From: Streptomyces sp. QL37
Lineage (GTDB): Bacteria; Actinomycetota; Actinomycetes; Streptomycetales; Streptomycetaceae
Direction of reading: 5' to 3'
NCBI RefSeq assembly: GCF_002941025.1
Contig: NZ_PTJS01000001.1
Span: 2,418,001-2,482,000, forward strand
Length of the DNA: 64,000 nucleotides
Made by a program: the position numbers and the translations under genes. The notes below the pieces were generated by a model. The model had not been told where the DNA came from. It did no database searches and saw nothing but the letters and a program-made list of their open reading frames with translations. Shown here piece by piece: positions 24,588 to 33,299 of the stretch. Within the stretch, counting starts at the first letter, position 1; every line of letters begins with the position of its first letter.

Positions 24588-24831
24588 GCGCCTCACCGCC
24601 CTTCCGGCCGGACTCCTCCCCCTGCTTTCCCAGCCGCAGTTGGAGACGTACTACGGCGTCTCCGACTGGCAGATCACCAAGTGGATCCGGCAGGGGATGC
24701 CGGTCCGCCCGTTCGCCGGCCGTCAGAAGCGCTTCGACCTCGCCGAGGTGGACGCGTGGATGGCCGAGCAGGACTCGGAGTTCGTCGCCTCCGGCGGGGC
24801 CGCGCCGCAGCTGGTCGCCGCCTCCGCCTGA
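24571..24831 (+). CDS. Excisionase-like HTH protein
   Basis: An 86-aa protein with a winged-helix of the AlpA/excisionase type: LETYYGVSDWQITKWIRQGM near residue 24, then the FAGRQKRFDLAEVDAWMAEQ wing and helix. Such proteins direct excision or act as activators. A good candidate for the phage excisionase. Confidence 0.65.
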   Translation: MPKKTERLTALPAGLLPLLSQPQLETYYGVSDWQITKWIRQGMPVRPFAGRQKRFDLAEVDAWMAEQDSEFVASGGAAPQLVAASA

Positions 24832-24917
24832 CCCCCAGAAACCACAGGGGCGCCCGGCCATGCCCGGCCCGACGCCCCAACGGCAGAACCTCAACCACTT
24901 CAGAAATCGAGGACACC

Positions 24918-25235
24918 GTGTCTCAGAATCCTATCCCCCAGCCGCAGTTGGGTGCCGCGTCGGCGCTGGTGCAGCTGCTCGCCGAGTACCCGGAGCTGCC
25001 GCACGCGTCGTGGTCGATCGACCTCGGCACTCTGCACGGCCACATCCACGACGCATCGTTCGCGGAGCTGGAGACGTACGCCCAGGTGTTGGGCGGGTCG
25101 ATCCGGCCGCACGGCGACTTCGTCCTCAGGGGTGAGACGGTCCGCCCGCACTACCTGCACTCGACGTGGCGTGATGTGCCGGTTGAAGTCGTCGTGGTCC
25201 TGCCCGTTCCGATGGCTGTGCAGGTGGCGGCGTGA
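24918..25235 (+). CDS. Hypothetical phage protein, 105 aa
   Basis: Starts at GTG (VSQNPIPQPQLGAASALVQL) with GAGGA upstream. Middle part ASWSIDLGTLHGHIHDASF and a C-terminal valine-rich strand. Stop overlaps the next start. No family recognised. Confidence 0.6.
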   Translation: MSQNPIPQPQLGAASALVQLLAEYPELPHASWSIDLGTLHGHIHDASFAELETYAQVLGGSIRPHGDFVLRGETVRPHYLHSTWRDVPVEVVVVLPVPMAVQVAA

Positions 25236-25849
25236 ACGCCCGCCGGGTGAACGCTGCGGCCGGAGTAATCCTCGCCGCACAGAAGACGCGCCAGACGGCG
25301 GCCGGCATTGCGTCCTCGCTGGAGGCGGCAGGCCTGTTGCAGTCGCCCGAGTCGGCAGCCGAGCTGACCCGACTGCGTGCCCGGGTGGCCCTGCTCCCGG
25401 CCGAGGTGCTCGCCGACGTGGTCGCCGCTGCTGTCCGTACCCACGAGCGTGGCGGGTGGGACGACGCCCAGATCGATGCCCTGCGTACCGCCCTGTTCGA
25501 GTACCGCGACCGCGCGGAGACCCCGGCCCCGGTCACGCCCCGCAAGCCCCTCACCGAGGCATACCCCGGCGAACTGTTCATGTTCCGCGGCTTGGTCGGT
25601 GTCCTCCGGGTCGTCGCGCAGCACGGCGACATGGCCGAGGTGAAACGCCTGCTCGCCGAGCACACCGCCGACGAGCAGGACGCATACCCCGAGAACGTGG
25701 CCCCGCAGGTGACCAAGCTGCGGGCGCTCCTCGCCCCGTCCCCGGGTGAGCTGGCCGAGCAGCGGCACCTGCTGGACCCGCTGGATCACGTGTTGGAGCA
25801 CCTCGCCGACGAGCGCCCTCAGGACGTCCCGACGGGCGGTGCGCTGTGA
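25232..25849 (+). CDS. Hypothetical phage protein, 205 aa
   Basis: Alanine- and leucine-rich helical protein with no membrane segment. GTG start overlaps the previous stop, ATG of the next gene overlaps its stop: part of a chain of coupled early genes. Function unknown. Confidence 0.65.
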   Translation: MNARRVNAAAGVILAAQKTRQTAAGIASSLEAAGLLQSPESAAELTRLRARVALLPAEVLADVVAAAVRTHERGGWDDAQIDALRTALFEYRDRAETPAPVTPRKPLTEAYPGELFMFRGLVGVLRVVAQHGDMAEVKRLLAEHTADEQDAYPENVAPQVTKLRALLAPSPGELAEQRHLLDPLDHVLEHLADERPQDVPTGGAL

Positions 25850-26208
25850 AGAAGACCGCGCAGACCAACGGCCGTCTCATCATCACCCCGCCCGCCAACC
25901 CCCACTGGACCGATGCGGACTACGCCCACGAGACCGAGGTGTTGCGCCTCGCCGTCTGGTCGTCGGTACGAAAGCTGCTGGCGGACGAGTGGCCGGGTTT
26001 CAGCGCCGCATTCACGGCCGATGACATCCAGCTCTGCGGGTACTGCCGCTCGGAGTTTGAATCGCTCACCGCGGACGAGGCCGCCGATGCCTCGACGTAT
26101 CAGGACGAGCACAGCGTCGAGGGCGAACCGGTCTGCTGCAACCAGGCGATCGACGAGTTATGCGCGGCACGCGACATTCCGGCCGTGCAGTGGGACGTGA
26201 CGCCATGA
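25846..26208 (+). CDS. Hypothetical phage protein with cysteine pairs
   Basis: A 120-aa protein with CGYC near residue 65 and CC near 100, a likely zinc site. Acidic central region. Coupled at both ends by ATGA-type overlaps. Confidence 0.6.
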   Translation: MKKTAQTNGRLIITPPANPHWTDADYAHETEVLRLAVWSSVRKLLADEWPGFSAAFTADDIQLCGYCRSEFESLTADEAADASTYQDEHSVEGEPVCCNQAIDELCAARDIPAVQWDVTP

Positions 26209-26372
26209 CCGTCCTCGCCTTCATCTGCCTGGCCGTCGGCCTGTACGCCACGGGTTCGGCCGCCCACTTCGTCTTCGCCGACCCGACGGTCGACACCTAC
26301 CGGCCCGTGTGGGCCGACCGCCTGGCCCTCACCGGGGCCGCGCTCCTCATGCTCCTCGGAGGCACCCGATGA
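26205..26372 (+). CDS. Small two-helix membrane protein, 55 aa
   Basis: Two hydrophobic segments (VLAFICLAVGLYATGSAAHF and ALTGAALLMLLGG). ATG overlaps the preceding stop. Role unknown. Confidence 0.55.
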   Translation: MTVLAFICLAVGLYATGSAAHFVFADPTVDTYRPVWADRLALTGAALLMLLGGTR

Positions 26373-26791
26373 AGATCTTCCGTGCGATGCGGTTCTTCCG
26401 CTTCCTCACCACCGCCCGCCCCCGCCTCCTTGGCGGCGCCTACTCCGGCCCCACCCGCGTCAACGTCTCCTCCATCCCCGGCGGCGCCGTTCTCCACCTC
26501 GACCACCACCTCGTCCGCGTGGTCCTGGAACTGGCCGAGCAGTTCACCGAGGACCCCGACGGTGTCGGCGACCAGCTCCGCGAAATCGACGCACTGTCCA
26601 ACCCCGCCAAGGACTCACACGCCGAGCACGAGCGGGACCAGCTCGTCGACGAGCTGCTGGAGCAGGTCGGTGGGACGCACCTGCGTCTGCACGGCGACCA
26701 GGTGCGGCGGGTCGCGGAGCTGCTGCTCTCGTCGAACGGTGCGGGCACGGTCATCGCGATGCCGCGCCAGCGCCAGGCAGGTGCCGCGTGA
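26369..26791 (+). CDS. Hypothetical phage protein, 140 aa
   Basis: Basic N terminus (MKIFRAMRFFRFLTTARP), then an acidic helical region (HAEHERDQLVDELLEQVGG). ATGA overlap with the gene before it. No family recognised. Confidence 0.6.
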   Translation: MKIFRAMRFFRFLTTARPRLLGGAYSGPTRVNVSSIPGGAVLHLDHHLVRVVLELAEQFTEDPDGVGDQLREIDALSNPAKDSHAEHERDQLVDELLEQVGGTHLRLHGDQVRRVAELLLSSNGAGTVIAMPRQRQAGAA

Positions 26792-27357
26792 ACGCCTCAA
26801 CAGCAGCCGCCGCCCTCGCCTCGCTGACCGACGACGCGCCCTCGTGGCTGCCCCCGGTCGACCACTGGGAGATCTCCCTGGTTGACGGCCGGTGGATCGT
26901 CAGCGGCCAGCTCAACAGCAACGGCGACACCCTCGGCGAAGGTGGCGCGTACCGGCTGCTCGGCCCGATCGCCGAGCAGTCCGGCCAGCAGCTCGCCGAC
27001 GACGGCCAGTTGATCCGGGCCTCGTTCGTGCACTTCAACGTGCAGTGCGACGTCTGGTTCCTCCGGGCCGGCCGCGCGTGGGTTACGCCCGCTCGATGCG
27101 CGACGTGCCCCACCGAGCTGGCCGGTACCGGCACTTCGTACGTGCGGCTCGGCGAGGGCGACCGTGAGGCGCCTGTGATCTGCGTGCCGTGCCGTGACCG
27201 GATGCAGACGGAGTGGGTGGCTGGCGTTCTGGCCGCCGACGCCGCCGCCCTGATCCGGGTCAAGGACGCCGCGGCCATCCTCCGGGACCTCCGCCCCGGA
27301 GCCGACGCCGCCCGCCGGCAGAGCGCCGCACGCGACACCGACGGAGGCACCGCATGA
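26788..27357 (+). CDS. Hypothetical phage protein with zinc-like CxxC pairs
   Basis: A 189-aa protein with CATC near residue 109 and CVPC near 132, spaced like a zinc ribbon, and a helical C terminus. Coupled to its neighbours. Unknown function. Confidence 0.6.
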   Translation: MNASTAAAALASLTDDAPSWLPPVDHWEISLVDGRWIVSGQLNSNGDTLGEGGAYRLLGPIAEQSGQQLADDGQLIRASFVHFNVQCDVWFLRAGRAWVTPARCATCPTELAGTGTSYVRLGEGDREAPVICVPCRDRMQTEWVAGVLAADAAALIRVKDAAAILRDLRPGADAARRQSAARDTDGGTA

Positions 27358-27452
27358 GCCCCCGCGCCTGGGGCTGCTCCCTCACCTTCGGCCTCCTCAT
27401 CGACACCGCCATCGCCATCAGCGTCCTGCTCATCCTCGGAGGCACCGCGTGA
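27354..27452 (+). CDS. Micro membrane protein, 32 aa
   Basis: MSPRAWGCSLTF followed by one membrane helix. It has ATGA overlap with the gene before and a GTGA-type overlap with the gene after, which argues that it is translated. Confidence 0.5.
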   Translation: MSPRAWGCSLTFGLLIDTAIAISVLLILGGTA

Positions 27453-27676
27453 TCACCACCATCACCCGCCGCGACTGGCTCGCCGAAGCAGTTCAGGCCG
27501 AGAGCACCCCGGTCACCACGCAGCGTGCCGCCGCACTGCTCACCGGCTCGCCGTGGCCGACGGCCGGCCGGAACACGGCGCGGAAGGATCTGCGGGCGCT
27601 GACCGCCCGGGGCGTCCTCGCCGCTGTCGACGTCGACGGCCGCCGCGCCTACACCCCGAAGGGAGACCAGCTGTGA
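27449..27676 (+). CDS. Small winged-helix-like protein, 75 aa
   Basis: Contains TTQRAAALLTGSPWPTAGRN and an ARKDLRALTARGVLAAVDVD block, which reads as an HTH followed by a wing. Possibly a DNA-binding accessory protein. GTG start overlapping the previous stop. Confidence 0.55.
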   Translation: MITTITRRDWLAEAVQAESTPVTTQRAAALLTGSPWPTAGRNTARKDLRALTARGVLAAVDVDGRRAYTPKGDQL

Positions 27677-27963
27677 GCGCACGTACCGAGATCCTCGCCG
27701 CTCTCCAGCGCGCCGGGTACAACGAGGCCGGGGCCACGGCTCTCCTCGGCCGGGCCGACAAGGAGCCCCGCGAGACTCCGCCGGACCCCGACTTCCGCGA
27801 GACCCTCGCGGGCGGCCACGCCCTGATCGTCGAGTACGGCGACTGCGAGATGCACGGCTCGTGCCAGTGCGGCAAGCGTCTGGGCATCACGACGCCGGAC
27901 GCCAGCCTCGACACGTTCGTTCCGAGCTGGGAGCGGCACTGCATGACGGAGGTAACTCCGTGA
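27673..27963 (+). CDS. Hypothetical phage protein, 96 aa
   Basis: GTG start (VSARTEILAALQRAGYNEAG). Cysteine cluster CEMHGSCQCGKR near residue 58 suggests metal binding, with a further Cys near the C terminus. Coupled to the exonuclease gene downstream. Confidence 0.6.
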   Translation: MSARTEILAALQRAGYNEAGATALLGRADKEPRETPPDPDFRETLAGGHALIVEYGDCEMHGSCQCGKRLGITTPDASLDTFVPSWERHCMTEVTP

Positions 27964-28997
27964 CGAACACCGCGCTGGCCGGGGCTTCGGCCCCGGCCGC
28001 CGGCCGCAAGGTCACACCGACCGGCCGCCTCATCCTCCCCGCCACCGCCGACCGCGCCGACTGGCTCACCGCCCGCCGCTCCGGCATCGGCTCCTCCGAC
28101 GTCCCCGCCATCCTCGGCCTCGTCGACTACACCCCGCCGCTCAAGGTCTACCTCGACAAGACCGGCCACGACATCGACGACGCAGGCGAAGCCGCCTACT
28201 GGGGCACCGTCAACGAGGAGCCCGTCGCCCGCCGCTGGGCCATGCTCAACCGCTCCGTCATCCGCCGTATCGGGCTCGTCGCCCACGTCAACCACCCGCA
28301 CTGGATGACCACCCTCGACCGCCGCGTCACCGAGTGCCCGCTCTCCGAGGACGAGCAGGCGCCCTGTGCCCTGGAGGTCAAGACCCGCTCCGCCTTCAAG
28401 TCCGCGCAGTGGCACGCCGGAGCACCCGACGACGTCCTCGCCCAGATGCTGTGGCAGATCGCCGTCAACGGCTACGAGCACATGCACTACGCCGTACTCA
28501 TCGGCGGCAACGAGTACCACCAGGGCACCGTCCGCCGCGACGCCTACCTCGACGTGATGGGCGACATCACCACCGCCATGGACAAGTTCTGGACCGACCA
28601 TGTCCAGGCCGAGGTACCGCCCGAGCTCACCGGCGACGGCGAGGCGCTCACCCGCCTGTTCCGCCGCCTCCACCCCACCCGCTCCGGGTCGGTCGACATC
28701 GACCGCCACGACGACGCCCTCGACGCGCTCCTCGACTACCGCGTCCACCAGCGCGCCGAGTCCGCCGCGAAGAAGGCGAAGAACGCAGCGAAGGCCCGCA
28801 TGATCGCCGCTCTCGACTCGGCTCAGTCCGCCCTGATCGGCGGTGAACGGGCCTACTCGCTGGAGCCCAGCAACGCCGCCCCGCGCGTCGACCTGGAGCA
28901 GCTCTCCGAGCGCTGGCCTGACGCGTACGCCGCGTGTGTCGCACCGAATCCGACCGAACGCATCGACATCGCCAAGCAGTACAAGGGGGACTTCTGA
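27960..28997 (+). CDS. YqaJ-type phage recombination exonuclease
   Basis: A 345-aa nuclease of the YqaJ/lambda-Exo superfamily, predicted to resect DNA ends for annealing by its partner. The YqaJ landmarks are WLTARRSGIGSSDVPAILGL near residue 31, EEPVARRW near 82, and the active-site CALEVKTRSAFKSAQW near 135 with the E-x-K pair. The QMLWQIAVNGYEH segment follows. Start GTG overlapping the previous stop; the annealing protein gene starts at its last base. Confidence 0.85.
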   Translation: MTNTALAGASAPAAGRKVTPTGRLILPATADRADWLTARRSGIGSSDVPAILGLVDYTPPLKVYLDKTGHDIDDAGEAAYWGTVNEEPVARRWAMLNRSVIRRIGLVAHVNHPHWMTTLDRRVTECPLSEDEQAPCALEVKTRSAFKSAQWHAGAPDDVLAQMLWQIAVNGYEHMHYAVLIGGNEYHQGTVRRDAYLDVMGDITTAMDKFWTDHVQAEVPPELTGDGEALTRLFRRLHPTRSGSVDIDRHDDALDALLDYRVHQRAESAAKKAKNAAKARMIAALDSAQSALIGGERAYSLEPSNAAPRVDLEQLSERWPDAYAACVAPNPTERIDIAKQYKGDF

Positions 28998-29779
28998 TGG
29001 GGCTTCGCGAGAACGCCGCTGCGGCGGCCGGCCGCACCCTGACCGACGAGGAGCACGACTACTCGGCCGAGGCCGAGACCGAGTCGACACCGCAGCCCGA
29101 CCCGATGGCCGACTACGAGCCGGGCGACGACGACCCGGACATGGTGCCCGTCCACATTGCATGGCTCCGAGTCCGTAAGGAAGTCCGAGCCATCTCCAAG
29201 TCGGAGCAGTACAACGGCGGTGGCACCCGCTTCAACTTCCGCGGCGTTGACACCGTCGTCAACACCTTCGGGCCGGTGACCCTGAAACACGGCATCAACA
29301 TCTTCCCCGTCGGCGTGGAAGCGGAGCACCGCGACACCACCACGTCCAAGGGCAACAAGATGCGCGAGTGCACCGTGACTGTCTCCTGGATGGTCATGGG
29401 CCCCAAGGGCGACACCCTGCCCGCCCTGCTGAAGAGCCGCGGCGAGGCCCTCGACTCCGCCGACAAGGGCACCGCGAAGGCACAGTCCGTCGCGCTTCGG
29501 GTCCTGCTCCTGACTGGCGGCCTGACGCCGACGCACGACAAGGACCCGGATACCTCGTACGTCGAGCGTGGCAACGACGGCCCGGCCCGGTCTGCCGAGT
29601 CGTACCGCGACGAGATCCTCGACAAGAAGACGTCACAGGGCCGGTTGCAGCAGATCGGCTACGAGCTCGGCAACCTGCGGATGCTCAACGCCAAGGTCCA
29701 GAACGAGACCGGCGAGATGGAAACCCTCGACGGGCTCGGCCGGCGCATCTACTCCGAGCGCGCGGGCGGTACCCAGTGA
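28997..29779 (+). CDS. ERF-type single-strand annealing protein
   Basis: A 260-aa protein with the ERF family core: IAWLRVRKEVRAISKSEQYN near residue 54, then GGTRFNFRGVDTVVNTFGPV near 75 and SVALRVLLLTGGLTPTHDKD near 165. ERF proteins pair complementary single strands, here together with the YqaJ-type exonuclease directly upstream. Acidic N terminus. Confidence 0.85.
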   Translation: MGLRENAAAAAGRTLTDEEHDYSAEAETESTPQPDPMADYEPGDDDPDMVPVHIAWLRVRKEVRAISKSEQYNGGGTRFNFRGVDTVVNTFGPVTLKHGINIFPVGVEAEHRDTTTSKGNKMRECTVTVSWMVMGPKGDTLPALLKSRGEALDSADKGTAKAQSVALRVLLLTGGLTPTHDKDPDTSYVERGNDGPARSAESYRDEILDKKTSQGRLQQIGYELGNLRMLNAKVQNETGEMETLDGLGRRIYSERAGGTQ

Positions 29780-30522
29780 TGTTCGCCGAGACCCGCCGTA
29801 TTGGCTGGGACACCGAGACCACCGCCCCCGACCCGACCGAGGCCCGCATCGTCACCGCGGCCCTCGTCGCCCGCGGCGGCGCGTCCGCCGACCGCGTCCA
29901 GACGTGGCTCATCAACCCGGGTGTGCCGATCCCGCCGGAGACCACCGAGGTCCACGGCATCACCGACGCCATGGTCCAGGCCGCCGGCCAGGCCCCCGCC
30001 GAGGCGCTCGAAGAGATCGCGACGACCATGCACAAGGCCATCGCGTACGGCATGCCGCTCATCGCGTTCAACACCGCCTACGACTGGACGGTCCTGAACT
30101 TCGAGCTGTCCCGCAACGGGCTGCCGATGATGGGCGACCGCCTCGGCACGACCCTCCCGACCCTGGTGGACCCGCACGTCATCGACAAGCAGGTCGACCG
30201 GTACGTCAAGGGCACCGGCATGCGGAAGTTGAAGCCGACCGCCGAGCGGTACGGCGTCGAGCTCACCGACTGGCACACCGCCGAGGCCGACGCCCTCGCC
30301 GCCCTGCTGATCGCCGAGGCGCAGTTCGCGAAGTACCCGCGGCTCAACGACCTGGGGCCGAAGCAGCTGTTCGCCGCGCAGAAGACGTGGCGGGCCGAGC
30401 AGCAGGCCGGACTCCAGGAGTGGTTCCGGACGAAGGCCACGGCCGAGCAGGGCGGCGCCCCGGACAAAGTCATCGACGGCTCGTGGCCGCTGATCCTCCC
30501 CGCGCAGAGGGGTGAGCAGTGA
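29779..30522 (+). CDS. DnaQ-like 3'-5' exonuclease
   Basis: A 247-aa DEDDh-type exonuclease: IGWDTETTAPDP (Exo I, residues 8-19), FNTAYDWTVLNFEL (Exo II, near 96) and WHTAEADALAALLI (Exo III, near 164). The residue after the Exo III spacing is His, as in DnaQ. Likely proof-reading or end-processing with the recombination genes. ATG overlaps the ERF stop. Confidence 0.85.
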   Translation: MFAETRRIGWDTETTAPDPTEARIVTAALVARGGASADRVQTWLINPGVPIPPETTEVHGITDAMVQAAGQAPAEALEEIATTMHKAIAYGMPLIAFNTAYDWTVLNFELSRNGLPMMGDRLGTTLPTLVDPHVIDKQVDRYVKGTGMRKLKPTAERYGVELTDWHTAEADALAALLIAEAQFAKYPRLNDLGPKQLFAAQKTWRAEQQAGLQEWFRTKATAEQGGAPDKVIDGSWPLILPAQRGEQ

Positions 30523-30848
30523 TGCCGTTCATCCGCCGCAGCACCCTCGACACCCTCCATGCCCGCGTCGAGGCGTACGCCCAGGCCGCCCGCGAAGAAC
30601 GCCGCACCGCAGCAGCCGCCCTCGCCAACTCCCGGGCCCTCGCCGAGAAGTACGTCGAACCGGGTGAGGCCCTGCTCCAGCTGACCGAAGCACGCCGCCA
30701 GCTCGACGCGAAGGAGCGCCGAATCGCGCTGCTCCAGGACCAGCTCGACGAGCTCCTCGGCATGAACGACTCGCGCATCCAGGCCGGGGCGATGTGGCAG
30801 CACCGCCGATCGGACAAGCCGGTACCCACGAAGGGGGACCTGACGTGA
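30522..30848 (+). CDS. Coiled-coil protein, 108 aa
   Basis: Long charged helices (LTEARRQLDAKERRIALLQD) predicted as coiled coil. Located between the exonuclease and resolvase genes and coupled to both; could be an accessory scaffold. No family. Confidence 0.55.
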   Translation: MPFIRRSTLDTLHARVEAYAQAAREERRTAAAALANSRALAEKYVEPGEALLQLTEARRQLDAKERRIALLQDQLDELLGMNDSRIQAGAMWQHRRSDKPVPTKGDLT

Positions 30849-31441
30849 CCGCCCCCACCCTGTTCGACCAGACCCCCGCGGCCGGGCTGACCATCGCCCG
30901 CCCGGCCGCGGTGTCCACCCCGCCGCTTGTCATCGGCCTCGACCTCTCCCTCACCTGCACCGGCGTGGCCGGCGTCGGCTGGACCGACATCGTCCGCACG
31001 AAGCGGCGCGGCGACGCCCGCCTCCACTACCTGGCCACCGCCGTCGGCGACTTCATCAAGGCCGCCGACATGGTCGTCATGGAAGGCCCGTCCTTCGGGC
31101 ACGGCGCGATGGCCGGACACGAGGAGCTGGCCGGTCTGCGGATCCTCGTCCGCCAGTACTGCTACCGGCACCGCATCCCGTACGGCGTCGTCCCCCCGAG
31201 CTCGCTGAAGATGTTCGCAACCGGCCGCGGCAACGCCACCAAGGGCGAGGTCCGCTCCGGCGTCGCCGACCGGTACGGGCACCACACCGAGGGCGTCGGC
31301 CGGTACGACCAGGCCGACGCGTACACCGCCCTGGCCATGGGCCTGCACCACCTCGGCCACCCGCTCGCCGAGGCTCCCGAGCGTGCGCTGAAGGCACTCG
31401 CCGGGTGCGCCTGGCCCGAGACCGTGGCGGTGGCCGCATGA
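30845..31441 (+). CDS. RuvC-like Holliday junction resolvase
   Basis: A 198-aa RNase H-fold protein. VIGLDLSLTCTGVAGVGWTD (near residue 30) gives the first Asp, MVVMEGPSFGHGAMAGHEEL (near 78) the Glu, and VGRYDQADAYTALAMGLHHL (near 155) the final acidic residues, as in RuvC-type resolvases of actinophages. It would cut branched intermediates made by the recombination genes upstream. GTG start. Confidence 0.8.
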   Translation: MTAPTLFDQTPAAGLTIARPAAVSTPPLVIGLDLSLTCTGVAGVGWTDIVRTKRRGDARLHYLATAVGDFIKAADMVVMEGPSFGHGAMAGHEELAGLRILVRQYCYRHRIPYGVVPPSSLKMFATGRGNATKGEVRSGVADRYGHHTEGVGRYDQADAYTALAMGLHHLGHPLAEAPERALKALAGCAWPETVAVAA

Positions 31442-32724
31442 GCGTCTTCCGCCATGACGGCGACCTCGACTTCACAGACCTGTTCTGCGGCCTCGGAGGC
31501 TCCACCCGCGGCCTCACCGAGGCGGGCATGCGAGCCCGCCTCGTCATGAACCACGACGCCATCCAGGTCGCGGCCCACCGCCTCAACCACCCCGAATGCG
31601 AGCACCTCGTCGAGGACATCAACTCCTTCGACAAGCGCAGCCTGCCGCGCACCCGCATCCTGTGGGGCTCCCCGATCTGCACCGAGATCAGCCCGGCCGG
31701 CGGCCGCAAGCGGACCCGCGGGCAGATCGCGCTCCTCGACCAGGACGGCAGGCCGATCGAGGGTGATGGGCAGCCAGAGTTCCAGCGCACCCGCGCCACC
31801 GCCCTGGACATCATCGCGGCCACCGAAGTTCACCGGTACGACGTCGTACTGTGCGAGAACGTCCCAGAGTTCTTCCTCGACTGGGAGCTGTTCGACTGGT
31901 GGCTCGGCGGATTCAAGATCCTCGGCTATAACCACCAGATCGTGTGCGCAAGCAGCGCGCACCTCGGCGACGACGACAACGAGCTGGCTCCCCAGCACCG
32001 CAACCGCGGGTACGTCGTGTTCACCCGCGAGGGCATCCCGCTGCCGGACCTGGAGGTACGGCCAGCCGCAGTGTGCCCCGCCTGCGGGCCGGTCAGGGCG
32101 CGCCAGGTGTGGCGCAACCCGCGCCGCCGGAAGATGGGCAGCTGGGGCGTGCAGTACGACTACCGCTGCCCCACCCAGTCCTGCGGACTGATCCTGGATC
32201 CGACGGTCCGGCAAATCGGCGACGTCATCGACTGGTCAGCAGCAGGGCGCCGGATCGGTGACGGCCGCCCGGACCGGAAGAAGTTCACCCCGTACGCCGC
32301 CTCGACACAGGCCCGGGTCGCGGCCGGCCTGGCGAAATTCGGGCACGAGCCGCACGTCACGATGCTCCGCCGCAACACCACCGCGGTCGGCGTCGACGGC
32401 CCCGTGCCAGCAGTGTCGGCACAGGGCAAGCACCATGCGCTGATCGTCCCGAACGGCCGCAGAGGCGCCGTGCGCACGACGGCCGAGCCACTGACCACCG
32501 TGGCATGTAAGCCGCACCACAGCCTGGTGCGCCCTGCCCCGACAGTCGACGACTGCACGCTGCGAATGCTCAGTCCTCGTGAGCTGGCCCAAGCACAGCG
32601 GTTCCCGGCCGACTACATCCTCCCGGACTCCACACAGGAGGCGCAGATCCTCGGCATCGGCAACGCGGTGTCCGTGAACGCGGCCCGCTGGCTTGGCGAG
32701 CGCGTGAAGGCGGTACTCGCATGA
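31438..32724 (+). CDS. C5-cytosine DNA methyltransferase
   Basis: A 428-aa cytosine C5 methyltransferase. Motif I is FTDLFCGLGGSTRGLTEAG near residue 12, motif IV GSPICTEISPAGG near 78 (the catalytic Cys sits in SPIC rather than the usual PCQ), motif VI CENVPEF near 139 and motif VIII QHRNRGYVVF near 185. A cysteine-rich insert (CPAC near 213, CPTQSC near 243) follows, probably zinc-binding, and motifs IX-X are at the C terminus (GNAVSVNAARWLG). No restriction enzyme is next to it, so it probably protects phage DNA from host restriction. Confidence 0.88.
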   Translation: MSVFRHDGDLDFTDLFCGLGGSTRGLTEAGMRARLVMNHDAIQVAAHRLNHPECEHLVEDINSFDKRSLPRTRILWGSPICTEISPAGGRKRTRGQIALLDQDGRPIEGDGQPEFQRTRATALDIIAATEVHRYDVVLCENVPEFFLDWELFDWWLGGFKILGYNHQIVCASSAHLGDDDNELAPQHRNRGYVVFTREGIPLPDLEVRPAAVCPACGPVRARQVWRNPRRRKMGSWGVQYDYRCPTQSCGLILDPTVRQIGDVIDWSAAGRRIGDGRPDRKKFTPYAASTQARVAAGLAKFGHEPHVTMLRRNTTAVGVDGPVPAVSAQGKHHALIVPNGRRGAVRTTAEPLTTVACKPHHSLVRPAPTVDDCTLRMLSPRELAQAQRFPADYILPDSTQEAQILGIGNAVSVNAARWLGERVKAVLA

Positions 32725-33299
32725 GCCACAACCAGCGCCCGGAGTGGATGGCCGACGGCGCCTGCCGCACCGAAGAGCCCTCCCAGTTCTTCCCCGACGG
32801 CAGCACCGGCGGATGGATCCCGGTCATCGACCACGCCAAGGCCATCTGCAACACCTGCCCCGTCCTGACCACATGCCGTGAGTGGGCGCTCGACACCCGC
32901 CAGCCGTACGGCATCTGGGGTGGCATGACCGAACAGGAACGACGTCGTGTCCACAACCGCCTCGCCAACAACCGCGACATGCCCCGCGAGCAGGCCGTCG
33001 ACGCCGTCCTCTACCCCCGCGGCAAGGGCCGCCCCGTCGCCGAGCTCTTCGCCGAGCGCACCGAGATCGACGCCGACGGACACACCCGCTGGCTCCTCCA
33101 GCACAGCAGCTTCGCCTACAACAACCGGAACCGAACCCCCCGCCAGATCGCGTGGCTCCTCACCCACCACCGCGAACCGGAAGGGCGCATCACCGCCACC
33201 TGCGGAATCAAGGGCTGCATCACCGGCACCCACCTCGCCGACGAAACGATGCGCCGGGCCACCTTCGAGACCCCGGCGCCCGAGCAGGTCGCGGCGTGA
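32721..33299 (+). CDS. Phage WhiB-like protein with C-terminal extension
   Basis: A 192-aa protein. The WhiB domain lies in residues 8-80: ACRTEEPSQFF, then AICNTCPVLTTCREWAL giving the four-Cys iron-sulfur pattern, and GIWGGMTEQERR turn. An extra ~110 residues follow, with TPRQIAWLLTHHRE and a Cys/His cluster (TCGIKGCITGTHLADETMRR) that resembles a small HNH-like zinc unit. WhiB proteins of actinophages bind the host sigma factor and alter transcription. Confidence 0.85.
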   Translation: MSHNQRPEWMADGACRTEEPSQFFPDGSTGGWIPVIDHAKAICNTCPVLTTCREWALDTRQPYGIWGGMTEQERRRVHNRLANNRDMPREQAVDAVLYPRGKGRPVAELFAERTEIDADGHTRWLLQHSSFAYNNRNRTPRQIAWLLTHHREPEGRITATCGIKGCITGTHLADETMRRATFETPAPEQVAA

